A stretch of DNA of 64,000 bases from UBA4416 sp040389965 (GTDB lineage Bacteria > Bacteroidota > Bacteroidia > B-17B0 > Aurantibacillaceae): positions 1 through 64,000 of the forward strand of contig JAZJZF010000040.1 in the NCBI GenBank assembly GCA_040389965.1, given 5' to 3'. Every line of letters starts with the position of its first letter. Within the stretch, counting starts at the first letter, position 1. A program made the position numbers and the translations under genes. Of this stretch, positions 1 through 7,527 are shown piece by piece. The notes beneath the pieces were generated by a model. It was not told where the DNA came from. It searched no databases and saw only the letters and a list, made by a program, of their open reading frames with translations.

Positions 1-341
1 CCTTCTGCTTTAAATGTGTTCCCTAAATCGCGGGCATCACCTGTAATGCTAACTTTTTGTGCCGAGTCTAAAACCAACATGGCAAAGTTGGCGTTGTTAA
101 TTCTTAATCTGTAAAAGCCAACACTTGGAGAATAAGAGTTCAATAAAAAATCTCCTTTTTCGCCGATAAGTCCGCTATCAACAATGGCTGTACCCGTTTG
201 AGAAAGTTTTTCGAGATAGATACTTTCGCCCTTAGAATTTTGAAGATTTCCTTTTAATTCGAAGCCTGACGAATTGTGAGAGCTATTGGTACAGGAATAA
301 AAAGCTGCTGTTACAGAAAGAGCAAAAAATAAGTGTTTCAT
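1..341 (-). CDS. DUF4369-type thioredoxin-family lipoprotein, 3' part outside window
   Basis: The reading frame starts at ATG 341 and runs off the left edge, so about 113 N-terminal residues are visible. It begins MKHLFFALSVTAAFYSC, a lipoprotein signal with Cys17 as the acylation site. The following segment (FELKGNLQNSKGESIYLEKL) matches the DUF4369 beta-domain that precedes an AhpC/TSA-TlpA thioredoxin domain in many Bacteroidota envelope proteins. The thioredoxin part with its CxxC would lie outside the window, so the oxidoreductase role is inferred from the family. It lies downstream of apaG on the same strand, 227 bases away. Confidence 0.7.
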   Translation of the reverse strand, partial: MKHLFFALSVTAAFYSCTNSSHNSSGFELKGNLQNSKGESIYLEKLSQTGTAIVDSGLIGEKGDFLLNSYSPSVGFYRLRINNANFAMLVLDSAQKVSITGDARDLGNTFKAE

Positions 342-504
342 TCAGAGATAGGATTTAATAGGCTTCAAATATCTTATTTATTTTGGGATAAGCAATGATT
401 CAACAAGCTGCATTTAAAAACTTTAACAGGAAAAACGAGATATGGGATTTGGAATAAAAGAGAAATCAGAGAAGAATAACAAAGTATTAAAAGAAGTCAG
501 ATAG

Positions 505-547
505 AAGATTAAAGATCATTTTTCGTAATAGATCAATCTTTAATCTT
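505..547. terminator. Inverted repeat in the apaG / DUF4369 gene gap
   Basis: Arms AAGATTAAAGA (505-515) and TCTTTAATCTT (537-547) are perfect 11-base complements around a 21-base loop. It lies just past the apaG stop codon on the minus strand. It may end apaG transcription, but it is AT-rich and has no clear U-tract, so this is weak. Confidence 0.3.
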
Positions 548-568
548 AATACATTCTTCTTCGTAATG

Positions 569-955
569 TTAATTTAGCTTCGCCGGCAGTACCATCACAA
601 ATTCGGGAATCAAGACATTAAAAGTAGATTTATCAACCAGTTTTTGCATAGTATAGTATCCGCTCATTTTTCCAATTTCAGTAGAAAAATTGCATCCGCT
701 ATTGTATGTAAAAGATTCGTTAGGTTCTAAAGTGGGGGTCTCTCCAACAACACCTTCTCCATCTACATCGCGTTTTTCGCTAAAAGCATCCGTAATGTCC
801 CAGTGCCTGCTCATTAATTTAACAGTATAGTCACTCTTATTGGTAATGGTAATCTCATAAACAAAAAAATAGTAATTGCTTTTAGGTTCTGATTGCGGAG
901 CGTAATAGCTCGTTTTAACAGAAATTTCTATACCATTTGTAATAATTGAGTCCAT
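569..955 (-). CDS. apaG: ApaG domain protein
   Basis: The 128-residue protein matches the ApaG family (usual length 120-130). It has an all-beta, fibronectin-III-like fold, with YYFFVYEITITNKS as the core strand, LMSRHWDITDA, the GEGVVGETPTLEPNESFTY segment and a GYYTM motif near the C-terminus. In Enterobacteria ApaG was linked genetically to cobalt/magnesium resistance; its biochemical role is unsettled. There is no signal peptide, so it is cytoplasmic. It is a single gene divergent from rpsA. Identification is firm, function is not. Confidence 0.92.
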   Translation of the reverse strand: MDSIITNGIEISVKTSYYAPQSEPKSNYYFFVYEITITNKSDYTVKLMSRHWDITDAFSEKRDVDGEGVVGETPTLEPNESFTYNSGCNFSTEIGKMSGYYTMQKLVDKSTFNVLIPEFVMVLPAKLN

Positions 956-1093
956 AATCAGCCTTTAATTAGATACAATGTACATTAATTTTCAGAAATC
1001 TCAAACACTTTTAACTAAATTAAACTACTGTAAATCAGCGTCTTAAAAATAATTTTTATTTCTAATTCTTCAAAAAATGACCCTGAAAAGGTG

Positions 1094-1101
1094 TATATTT
1101 G
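1094..1101 (+). promoter_or_regulatory. Bacteroidota -7 element (TATATTTG) upstream of rpsA
   Basis: TATATTTG fits the Bacteroidota -7 consensus TAnnTTTG exactly. No good TTTG -33 box is seen at the expected distance. Transcription would start near 1105, giving a leader of about 95 bases before rpsA. A long leader is common for r-protein genes under autogenous control, which is only an inference here. Confidence 0.5.
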
Positions 1102-1198
1102 TAGCCCGATTTTTAATTAAGGTAAAAAACGGGACTAAAATCATAAACTAACCTCTTCAGTAGCCTTATATATACTGAATACAATTTTAAAAAACAAA

Positions 1199-2989
1199 AT
1201 GGCAGACAAAAATGCCCAAGTTGGAAATCCGGATTTTGACTGGAACTCTATTGGAAAAAAGAATGACAATTATTCATCTGACGAACGTAACAAGTTAGAT
1301 GAAATGTATGGTAAATCGTTAAGCTCTATTGCTGATTCGCAAACCATGCAAGGTACTGTAGTAGCAAAAAATGCTCGTGAAGTTGTTGTAAACATTGGTT
1401 ACAAATCAGACGGTGTTGTAGCTTTATCAGAATTTCGTTACAACCCAGATTTAAAAGTAGGCGATTCTATTGAAGTTTTTATTGAAAAAGCAGAAGATAC
1501 AAACGGCCAGTTAATTTTATCTCACAAAAAAGCGCGTGCCGGTAAATCATGGGATCGTGTAAACGAAGCCCTTAACACGGACGAAATCATTAAAGGTTTT
1601 GTTAAATGCCGTACTAAAGGTGGTTTAATCGTTGATGTATTTGGTATTGAAGCTTTCTTACCAGGTTCTCAAATTGATGTGAAACCTATCCGTGATTACG
1701 ATGTGTATGTAGGAAAAACTATGGAATTTAAAGTTGTGAAAATCAACAACGAATTCAAAAACGTAGTAGTTTCTCACAAAGCGTTAATCGAAGCTGAGAT
1801 CGAAACTCAAAAACGTGATATCATTTCTAAATTAGAAAAAGGACAAGTATTGGAAGGTGTTGTTAAAAATATTACTTCTTATGGTGTGTTCATTGATTTA
1901 GGTGGTGTTGATGGTTTAATTCACATTACAGATTTATCATGGGGTCGTATTAACCACCCTGAAGAGATCGTTAAATTAGACGAGAAAATTCAGGTTGTAA
2001 TTTTAGATTTCGATGATGATAAAAAACGTATTGCTTTAGGCTTAAAACAATTATCTGCTCATCCTTGGGAAGCTTTATCTGCTGACATTAAAGTTGGTGA
2101 TAAAGTAAAAGGTAAAGTAGTTGTTTTAGCTGACTATGGCGCATTTGTTGAAATTGCACCGGGTGTTGAAGGTTTAATCCACGTTTCAGAAATGTCTTGG
2201 TCTCAACACTTACGTTCAGCTCAGGAGTTCTTAAAAGTAGGAGATGAAGTAGAAGCGCAAGTTTTAACTTTAGACCGTGAAGAACGCAAAATGAGTTTAG
2301 GTGTTAAACAATTAACTCCTGATCCTTGGAATATCATTATCGATAAATATGCTAAAGGTTCTAAACACACTGGTACAGTGCGTAACTTTACAAACTTTGG
2401 TGTATTTGTTGAATTAGAAGAAGGTGTTGATGGTTTAGTACACATCTCTGATTTATCATGGAGCAAAAAAATCAAACATCCGTCTGAATTTTGCAAAGTA
2501 GGAGATAAATTAGATGTAGTTGTATTGGAAATTGACGGAGAAAATCGTCGTTTATCATTAGGCCACAAACAATTAGAAGATAATCCTTGGGATGTTTTCG
2601 AAACAGTGTTTACTATTGATTCAGTTCACCAGGGAACTATCACTTCTATTAACGATAAAGGTGCAACGGTTAACTTAACTTATGGTGTTGAAGGGTTCTG
2701 CCCATCTCGTCACTTAGTTAAAGCTGACGGTACAACTGCTAAAGTTGACGAAGTATTAGATTTCAAAGTAATTGAATTCTCTAAAGAATCAAAACGTATC
2801 GTAGTTTCTCACGCTCGTTTACACGAAGAAGTGAAAGAAGAAACTAAAAAAGCAGATAAAGCTACAAAAGCAGCTGAGTCTGAAGATACTAAGAAAGCAG
2901 TGAAAAAAGTAAAAGATAACCAGGAGAAAACCACTTTAGGTGATATCTCTGCTTTATCTGCACTTAAAGATAAAATGGACGGTAAATAA
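1199..2989 (+). CDS. rpsA: 30S ribosomal protein S1
   Basis: The 596-residue product consists of consecutive S1 (OB-fold) RNA-binding domains from about residue 50 to 550. Typical motifs repeat: KGQVLEGVVKNITSYGVFID, GVDGLIHITDLSW, GVEGLIHVSEMSW and GVDGLVHISDLSW, each followed by a KRIALGLKQL-type strand. The first two domains are more diverged, as usual for S1, where they dock on the ribosome. The Lys/Glu-rich tail after residue 555 is typical of Bacteroidota S1. It helps recruit structured or weak Shine-Dalgarno mRNAs, which matters in this phylum because SD sequences are rare. It is monocistronic, with hairpins downstream. Confidence 0.97.
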   Translation: MADKNAQVGNPDFDWNSIGKKNDNYSSDERNKLDEMYGKSLSSIADSQTMQGTVVAKNAREVVVNIGYKSDGVVALSEFRYNPDLKVGDSIEVFIEKAEDTNGQLILSHKKARAGKSWDRVNEALNTDEIIKGFVKCRTKGGLIVDVFGIEAFLPGSQIDVKPIRDYDVYVGKTMEFKVVKINNEFKNVVVSHKALIEAEIETQKRDIISKLEKGQVLEGVVKNITSYGVFIDLGGVDGLIHITDLSWGRINHPEEIVKLDEKIQVVILDFDDDKKRIALGLKQLSAHPWEALSADIKVGDKVKGKVVVLADYGAFVEIAPGVEGLIHVSEMSWSQHLRSAQEFLKVGDEVEAQVLTLDREERKMSLGVKQLTPDPWNIIIDKYAKGSKHTGTVRNFTNFGVFVELEEGVDGLVHISDLSWSKKIKHPSEFCKVGDKLDVVVLEIDGENRRLSLGHKQLEDNPWDVFETVFTIDSVHQGTITSINDKGATVNLTYGVEGFCPSRHLVKADGTTAKVDEVLDFKVIEFSKESKRIVVSHARLHEEVKEETKKADKATKAAESEDTKKAVKKVKDNQEKTTLGDISALSALKDKMDGK

Positions 2990-3010
2990 TCCGTGCTAAC
3001 CTCATCCTAA

Positions 3011-3031
3011 CCCCTCTCCTTTGGAGAGGGG
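3011..3031. repeat. Perfect palindrome CCCCTCTCC-TTT-GGAGAGGGG
   Basis: Nine-base arms are perfectly complementary around TTT, flanked by CTAA on the left and AATTGGG on the right. From general familiarity, this GC-rich palindrome is a frequent dispersed intergenic repeat in Bacteroidota genomes (REP/MITE-like). It follows rpsA directly and could also act as a transcript-end hairpin. Confidence 0.6.
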
Positions 3032-3117
3032 AATTGGGTAAAGAAAATCGTCTGGCACGGGTTGCCTAATGAGAAATACTAAAAATCACGCCATGGTTTT
3101 TAGTTTTTGAGAGCCAG

Positions 3118-3150
3118 AGCCCTTCTAGGAAACTAGAGGGGCTTTTGGTT
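3118..3150 (+). terminator. Rho-independent terminator downstream of rpsA
   Basis: AGCCCTTCTAG (3118-3128) pairs with CTAGAGGGGCT (3133-3143), with one G-U wobble, followed by TTTTGGTTTTT. It is the best terminator candidate for rpsA. Confidence 0.6.
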
Positions 3151-3270
3151 TTTATATGAATAAGAAAATCTTATGAAATAATTAAGATTTTTTAATAAAA
3201 AATCTCAAGCTGAAAAAGAGGCTTATAACGTCTTATCATAAAATTAACGTTAAACCTAAAAAACCAAAAT

Positions 3271-3489
3271 ATGAAAGCATCAATTATTACTTTATCCTTG
3301 CTAACGACTGTTATAGCAATTAGCGGCTGCAAAAAAAATTACATCTGCGAGTGCACAAATCCCGGTGGTACCTATAACGCTACTGTTTTTAAGGATACGA
3401 AAAAAAACGCAAAAGATAAATGCACGCAATACTATAATGAGCATTCGTCAAATGTTCCTTTTCCTGAAACTAGCTGCAAAATAAAGTAA
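3271..3489 (+). CDS. Small cysteine-containing lipoprotein, unknown function
   Basis: A 72-residue protein with signal MKASIITLSLLTTVIAISGC; Cys20 sits in a lipobox. The mature part (KKNYICECTNPGG) has four more cysteines (ICEC, KDKC, TSCK), so two disulfides are possible in the periplasm. The pattern resembles short unknown Bacteroidota lipoproteins. ATG 3271 is preceded by an A-rich stretch, typical of start regions in this phylum. No operon partner is obvious. Function is unknown. Confidence 0.7.
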   Translation: MKASIITLSLLTTVIAISGCKKNYICECTNPGGTYNATVFKDTKKNAKDKCTQYYNEHSSNVPFPETSCKIK

Positions 3490-3547
3490 ATCCTGCGAAG
3501 GCATTTGCTGGGGATTAAATTAAACAAGGCGGCATTAAAATTTCTTT

Positions 3548-3555
3548 TACCTTTG
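3548..3555 (+). promoter_or_regulatory. -7 element TACCTTTG almost abutting the DUF2628 start
   Basis: TACCTTTG matches TAnnTTTG and ends 8 bases before ATG 3563. Transcription would start at about 3559-3561, giving a leaderless or nearly leaderless mRNA. Confidence 0.45.
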
Positions 3556-3562
3556 AGTAAGA

Positions 3563-4039
3563 ATGGAAGACGAAGAATTGTACATAGCCTATTTTCAGAA
3601 AAGCGCGGGCTATTACCTTAATGTATTACAAAAATTTAAAAACGGTTATCGCTTTGTGTTTAATCCCTATGCCTTGCTGGCAGGCTTATTATGGTTTTTG
3701 TACAGGAAACTTTACAGAGAAACCATCGTTATTGTTTTTATTTCGGTTAGTATAAATATTATTGAGAATAATTTATTTTTGAACCCGGCCATACAACCCT
3801 ATAGCCGGCAAATAGCATTATCTGTAAGCATTTTATTGAATGCTTCCTATGGCATTTTTGCAAATTACTTTTACATAAAAAAAGCCATAAAGCAGGTTGA
3901 ATATGCCAAAACAAATTTTGTGAATAAAGATGAAGCTCAGTCCTATTTATATGGCAAAGGAGGAACAACCATGCATCCTGTGTTTATATTGGTCATTCTT
4001 TTTTTAGTATCTCTTCTTGTTTTAAACCAATTGAAATAA
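3563..4039 (+). CDS. DUF2628-family membrane protein
   Basis: A 158-residue integral membrane protein. The segment FNPYALLAGLLWFLYRKLYR (about residues 32-51) is the hallmark of DUF2628: an Asn-containing hydrophobic segment followed by a basic YRK motif. Three more hydrophobic stretches follow (residues 54-72, 86-104, 140-156), giving about four spans. The family has no defined function. It lies 2 bases upstream of the DUF1398 gene, so the two are probably cotranscribed. Confidence 0.7.
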   Translation: MEDEELYIAYFQKSAGYYLNVLQKFKNGYRFVFNPYALLAGLLWFLYRKLYRETIVIVFISVSINIIENNLFLNPAIQPYSRQIALSVSILLNASYGIFANYFYIKKAIKQVEYAKTNFVNKDEAQSYLYGKGGTTMHPVFILVILFLVSLLVLNQLK

Positions 4040-4041
4040 TA

Positions 4042-4431
4042 ATGTTTACTATAGATCAGATTAAAGCAGCGCACTCAAAAGTAAAGAGTGGTGCCGATTT
4101 CCCAAATTATATACAGGATCTTATCAAGCTTGGCGTAGAAAAGTATATTACTTATGTAAGTGATGGACATACTGTTTATTTTTGGAAAGACAATTATAAA
4201 GCGAAATCTGAGAGCCGTTATGCAACTAAACCCATTGCTGCACAAAGCAATGCCGCAAATTTTAAAGCAGGTTTGAAAGAGCACCAAGAAGGCAAAACAG
4301 ATTATGCTGCATTTTGTGAACTGTGCGCAGAAACCGGAGTAGATAACTGGACTGTTGATATGAGTGAAATGACTTGTACTTATTATGATGTAGCAGCCAA
4401 TACATTATTAGTAGAAAAAATTCCCGGCTAG
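4042..4431 (+). CDS. DUF1398-family protein
   Basis: The 129-residue soluble protein matches DUF1398 (YbcV-like) in length and motifs: MFTIDQIKAAHSKVKSGADF at the start, a GVEKYITYVSDGHTVYFW strand region and the ending GVDNWTVDMSEMTCTYYD. The family is found in bacteria and as phage cargo; its function is unknown. It follows the DUF2628 gene by 2 bases. Its stop codon overlaps the stop of the convergent FMN reductase gene (shared CTAG, 4428-4431), leaving no room for a terminator. Confidence 0.8.
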   Translation: MFTIDQIKAAHSKVKSGADFPNYIQDLIKLGVEKYITYVSDGHTVYFWKDNYKAKSESRYATKPIAAQSNAANFKAGLKEHQEGKTDYAAFCELCAETGVDNWTVDMSEMTCTYYDVAANTLLVEKIPG

Positions 4432-4961
4432 ATCATACTCTTAAAACATTCCACCAGTTTCTCTAACTTTTGCTGTAAATCTGTATTTATTACTTTACCC
4501 TGAGCATTTAATTTGGATTTTACACCCGGGATATGCAGGCAAAGATCTGTGTTTGTTTTAATTCCGAGGGTATTCATTACCAGTAATAAAGATTCGTGAG
4601 CCTTTTCTCCTGAACTGGAAGCAGTAATAAGTGCCGTGGGTTTATCGCTAAAAACAGTGGTTGAAACTGTCCATTCAATGGCATTTTTTAAGATACCGGG
4701 TAAACTGAAAACGTATTCAGGTGTACATATTAAAACGCCGTCAGCTTCTTTTATGGTATTTCTGAAATGATTAACCGTTTCAGAAATTTGATCGTCTGGT
4801 ATATCCTGATTAAAATAGGGAAGTGCTGTTAAGCTATTATAAACCGTAATAGTTAACGAACCAGTGGCAAGGGAGGCAATAGCATCAATGAGTTGCGCGT
4901 TGGCTGAGTTAGTCCTGGTGCTTCCGCAAATGGCCAGAATCTTTTTGGGAGAATTGCTCAT
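4428..4961 (-). CDS. NADPH-dependent FMN reductase family protein
   Basis: The 177-residue flavodoxin-like protein starts KKILAICGSTRTNSANAQLI, the phosphate-binding loop of NADPH-dependent FMN/quinone reductases (ChrR, YieF, azoreductase group). DGVLICTPEYVFSLPGILKN is the family's second signature (usual form TPEYNxSxPGxLKNAIDW), followed here by AIEWTVS. It likely reduces quinones, azo compounds or metal ions using FMN in the cytoplasm. It is the last gene of a minus-strand run 5664-4428 with two small unknown genes, 17 bases after its neighbour. Substrate cannot be deduced. Confidence 0.88.
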   Translation of the reverse strand: MSNSPKKILAICGSTRTNSANAQLIDAIASLATGSLTITVYNSLTALPYFNQDIPDDQISETVNHFRNTIKEADGVLICTPEYVFSLPGILKNAIEWTVSTTVFSDKPTALITASSSGEKAHESLLLVMNTLGIKTNTDLCLHIPGVKSKLNAQGKVINTDLQQKLEKLVECFKSMI

Positions 4962-4978
4962 GTAAATGCTCTAGTATA

Positions 4979-5212
4979 TCAGGCTTTGGCTTCCTTCATT
5001 TGCAGAAACATTTCATTAAAGCGCAGTCTTACTTTTTCAATAAAAGCTTCGTTAATCAATGCTTTCAGACCATCTACCGATTTTACATCTTCGGTATAAA
5101 ATTTAAAGACCTGCTCCATAGGACCGGCTTCAAATTTTACAATAAATTTATCGTTCATCTGAAAAATGGAAATGGTAATGGAAGGGTGGGGAATGGAATC
5201 AATAATGCGCAT
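4979..5212 (-). CDS. Small conserved-looking protein, unknown
   Basis: A 77-residue soluble protein (MRIIDSIPHPSITISIFQMN...). It reads as a short beta-meander followed by a helical segment (LKALINEAFIEKVRLRFNEM). No catalytic motif or signal peptide is visible. It sits between the 147-residue repeat protein (8 bases) and the FMN reductase (17 bases) in a likely operon, which is the main support for a real gene. No family assigned. Confidence 0.65.
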   Translation of the reverse strand: MRIIDSIPHPSITISIFQMNDKFIVKFEAGPMEQVFKFYTEDVKSVDGLKALINEAFIEKVRLRFNEMFLQMKEAKA

Positions 5213-5220
5213 AGGCGGGT

Positions 5221-5664
5221 TTAGTCTTTTTCGAATGCTTTTTTAAAATTCAGTAAATTTTTTATAACTCCCGCAGGTGTAGTTGCTCTATCGCCGTCCT
5301 GGTGTATTCTGCCCAGAATAGCTTTGGCAAGTCCTACAAAATGGTGTTTTCCGACAGCTTTTAATGCGTCTTCAGCTTTATCATCGCCATTTATAATGTT
5401 TGCACAAGCTGCCCAATCAAAGGCTTTGGCATCAATTAAAAACCTAAAGGCTTTTTGATCGTCCCAAATTGCGTTCACAAAAGCAGCTAATACAAATTGC
5501 TTGCTTTCTATTAAATATTTAAAAGCTTTTTTATCGTCGCGTATAGCATCCAATACGGCAATCAGTTCCCTATACTCATTATTAATAAGCCAGTTAAAAG
5601 CCGCCACATCGCCTTGAATATGATTACAAAACTGTTCAATGGCGTATGTAGAATAATGTTTCAT
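5221..5664 (-). CDS. Short helical tandem-repeat protein, unknown
   Basis: A 147-residue protein without signal peptide. Residues about 18-117 are four repeats of about 25 residues with pattern (D/G)D-x-x-A-F-x-x-L-I-x(10)-A-x-x-x-A-I: compare DDKKAFKYLIESKQF, DDQKAFRFLIDAKAF and GDDKAEDALKAVGKHHF. Each looks like a helical hairpin, so the protein is probably a small solenoid scaffold. It is the first gene of a minus-strand run with a 77-residue protein and an FMN reductase, and diverges from the MarR/RND operon. Function unknown. Confidence 0.7.
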   Translation of the reverse strand: MKHYSTYAIEQFCNHIQGDVAAFNWLINNEYRELIAVLDAIRDDKKAFKYLIESKQFVLAAFVNAIWDDQKAFRFLIDAKAFDWAACANIINGDDKAEDALKAVGKHHFVGLAKAILGRIHQDGDRATTPAGVIKNLLNFKKAFEKD

Positions 5665-5771
5665 GATTATAAAATATAATAATGAGCTAATTTACGAATA
5701 ATTCATTTTTATAAAAACAGCATGTGCATAAGATGTTTTTAAGACACACGTTAAAAAGCGTTAAACGCATC

Positions 5772-5809
5772 TTTTGAACACTAAAATAATAGTTACATTC
5801 GTAAACTAT
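5772..5809 (+). promoter_or_regulatory. Promoter of the marR-RND operon with overlapping palindrome
   Basis: TTTTG (5772-5776) and TACATTCG (5794-5801) are 17 bases apart, one mismatch from the Bacteroidota promoter consensus. An interrupted palindrome, ATAGTT at 5789-5794 and AACTAT at 5804-5809, straddles the -7 element. This is where a MarR-type autorepressor would bind. Promoter and operator are inferred from sequence only. Confidence 0.5.
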
Positions 5810-5889
5810 TGCCTTTTTAAACAGTCTAACTCCTAATTTCCAACCAATGCAATTAAGTTTAAGCGCATTAAAAATAAACCGACAACATT

Positions 5890-6450
5890 ATGTCTGTTGC
5901 TTTGTTGGATTTACTAACCAAAAACACTATTAAATATATGAAAATAAATGAAGAGATGAATATTCCTGTTGGTACAAGAGCCCTTATTTTCTCAAAATTA
6001 TACTACAGCGTATTAAGCAAAAACCTTGAAAACCTTGATGTAGAGCGTTATTATTCGATTTTAAATTTTTTATACGAAAACAACGGCTGTAATCAGCAGT
6101 TCATATGCAACAACCTGGTTATAGATAAAACTGCCATGGTTAAAGTAATTGATTACTTAATTAAAGCCGGATTTGTTGACAGAAACGTAAATCCTGATGA
6201 CAGGCGCGAACACTTTATTGTATTGACTAAAAAAGGACTGAGACAAACCGAAGAGATCGTCAATTCATTTAAGGCCATCGACGATGAAATTTTTGGGGAT
6301 ATAAAAAAAGAAGACAAAGAAACCTTTGATGCTGTCCTTGCGCACTTAACGGGCCATTTGAAACAATTGCCTTCAACGGATCTGTTCTTTAATTATAAAA
6401 AAACGGGGCGGAAAAAAAGAAAACAAGTTTCTGTACTCAGCGATAAATAG
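5890..6450 (+). CDS. MarR-family transcriptional regulator
   Basis: A 186-residue winged-helix protein. The recognition region NGCNQQFICNNLVIDKTAMV and the wing VNPDDRREHFIVLTKKG (D-D-R-R motif) are classic MarR features; dimerisation helices flank the domain. The C-terminus is basic (KKTGRKKRKQ). It is the first gene of an RND efflux operon (16-base gap to the adaptor), so it probably represses its own operon and is released by a pump substrate. Residues 1-30 could hold an alternative start (Met17, Met21), but ATG 5890 is supported by the upstream spacing. Confidence 0.88.
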   Translation: MSVALLDLLTKNTIKYMKINEEMNIPVGTRALIFSKLYYSVLSKNLENLDVERYYSILNFLYENNGCNQQFICNNLVIDKTAMVKVIDYLIKAGFVDRNVNPDDRREHFIVLTKKGLRQTEEIVNSFKAIDDEIFGDIKKEDKETFDAVLAHLTGHLKQLPSTDLFFNYKKTGRKKRKQVSVLSDK

Positions 6451-6465
6451 TAAAAAATCTGTTAT

Positions 6466-7527
6466 ATGAAAAAAATTCCTAACTGGCTAATTGTCCTTGT
6501 TATTCTTGGTTTGTTAATTGGTTCCAAATTTTTGTTCTTCAATAAAAAAGAAGATGGAGCAACCGCTGCCAAGAGTAATGGCCCAATTGCCGTAAACTAC
6601 TATGTTTTAAAACCCGATACATTTAATAATGATGTATTTGCCACCGGTAAAATTGGTGCATTTAACCAAATAGAGATTCTACCCGAAGTGAACGGAAAAG
6701 TAACGGCGATCTTTTTTAAAGAAGGTGAAACGGTTACCAAAGGTAGTTTGATGGTTAAGCTCAACGATGCCGATTTACAGGCACAGCTTTTAAAGACGAA
6801 AACGCAAATACAGTTATCTGAACAAAAATTCGACCGTCTTAAAAAACTCATTGCCATTAATGGTATTAGTCAGGAAGAACTGGATGCGCAGGAAAATGAA
6901 TTAAACTCTTTTAAAGCCGACCAGGCTTATACAACAGCACAAATTGCTAAAACAAATATTGTGGCGCCTTTTACAGGAGTAGTAGGCCTTAAAAATATCA
7001 GTGAGGGTTCTTTTGTGTCTTCAACATCGCCAATTGCCTCATTAGTACAAGTAAAACCGCTTTACGTTGAATTTTCGGTGCCTGAAAAATACAGCGCCTT
7101 ATTTGCCAAAGGAATTGATGTAAAGTTTTCTAATGATAATCAGGTAAAAGATAAACTGCAGGATGCTACCATTTATGCCATAGAGCCAATGGTTGATGAA
7201 AACACTAAAACAATACGTGCACGCGCCATGTATAAAGGTGAGAAAAGCTTTTACCCGGGTAGTTTTGTAAAAGTATACGCTGAACTAGGCCAGACAAAAA
7301 ATGCGTTAATGGTTCCTACGCAATGTGTTATTCCAACTTTAAAAGGACAAAAAGTATATGTGGTTAAAAATGGTGTTGCTGCAGAAGCACAAGTAATCAT
7401 AGGGGTAAGGACGGATACAAAAATTCAGATCATTGATGGTTTGCAAAGTGGCGATACCATTGTTACTACGGGCTTATTGTCGGTAAAAAAAGATGCTAAA
7501 CTTAAATTATTAAAATCAGGTAACTAA
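6466..7527 (+). CDS. RND efflux periplasmic adaptor subunit (HlyD/AcrA family)
   Basis: A 353-residue membrane fusion protein. One N-terminal hydrophobic anchor (residues 6-25), then the lipoyl half-motif (VNGKVTAIFFKEGETVTKGS), a short alpha-hairpin with a Q/K-rich coiled coil (residues about 105-150), the second lipoyl half (IVAPFTGVVGLKNISEGSFV) and beta-barrel/membrane-proximal domains ending GDTIVTTGLLSVKKDAKLKL. It joins the inner-membrane pump to the TolC channel. Its stop overlaps the pump start (TAATG), indicating translational coupling. Confidence 0.93.
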   Translation: MKKIPNWLIVLVILGLLIGSKFLFFNKKEDGATAAKSNGPIAVNYYVLKPDTFNNDVFATGKIGAFNQIEILPEVNGKVTAIFFKEGETVTKGSLMVKLNDADLQAQLLKTKTQIQLSEQKFDRLKKLIAINGISQEELDAQENELNSFKADQAYTTAQIAKTNIVAPFTGVVGLKNISEGSFVSSTSPIASLVQVKPLYVEFSVPEKYSALFAKGIDVKFSNDNQVKDKLQDATIYAIEPMVDENTKTIRARAMYKGEKSFYPGSFVKVYAELGQTKNALMVPTQCVIPTLKGQKVYVVKNGVAAEAQVIIGVRTDTKIQIIDGLQSGDTIVTTGLLSVKKDAKLKLLKSGN

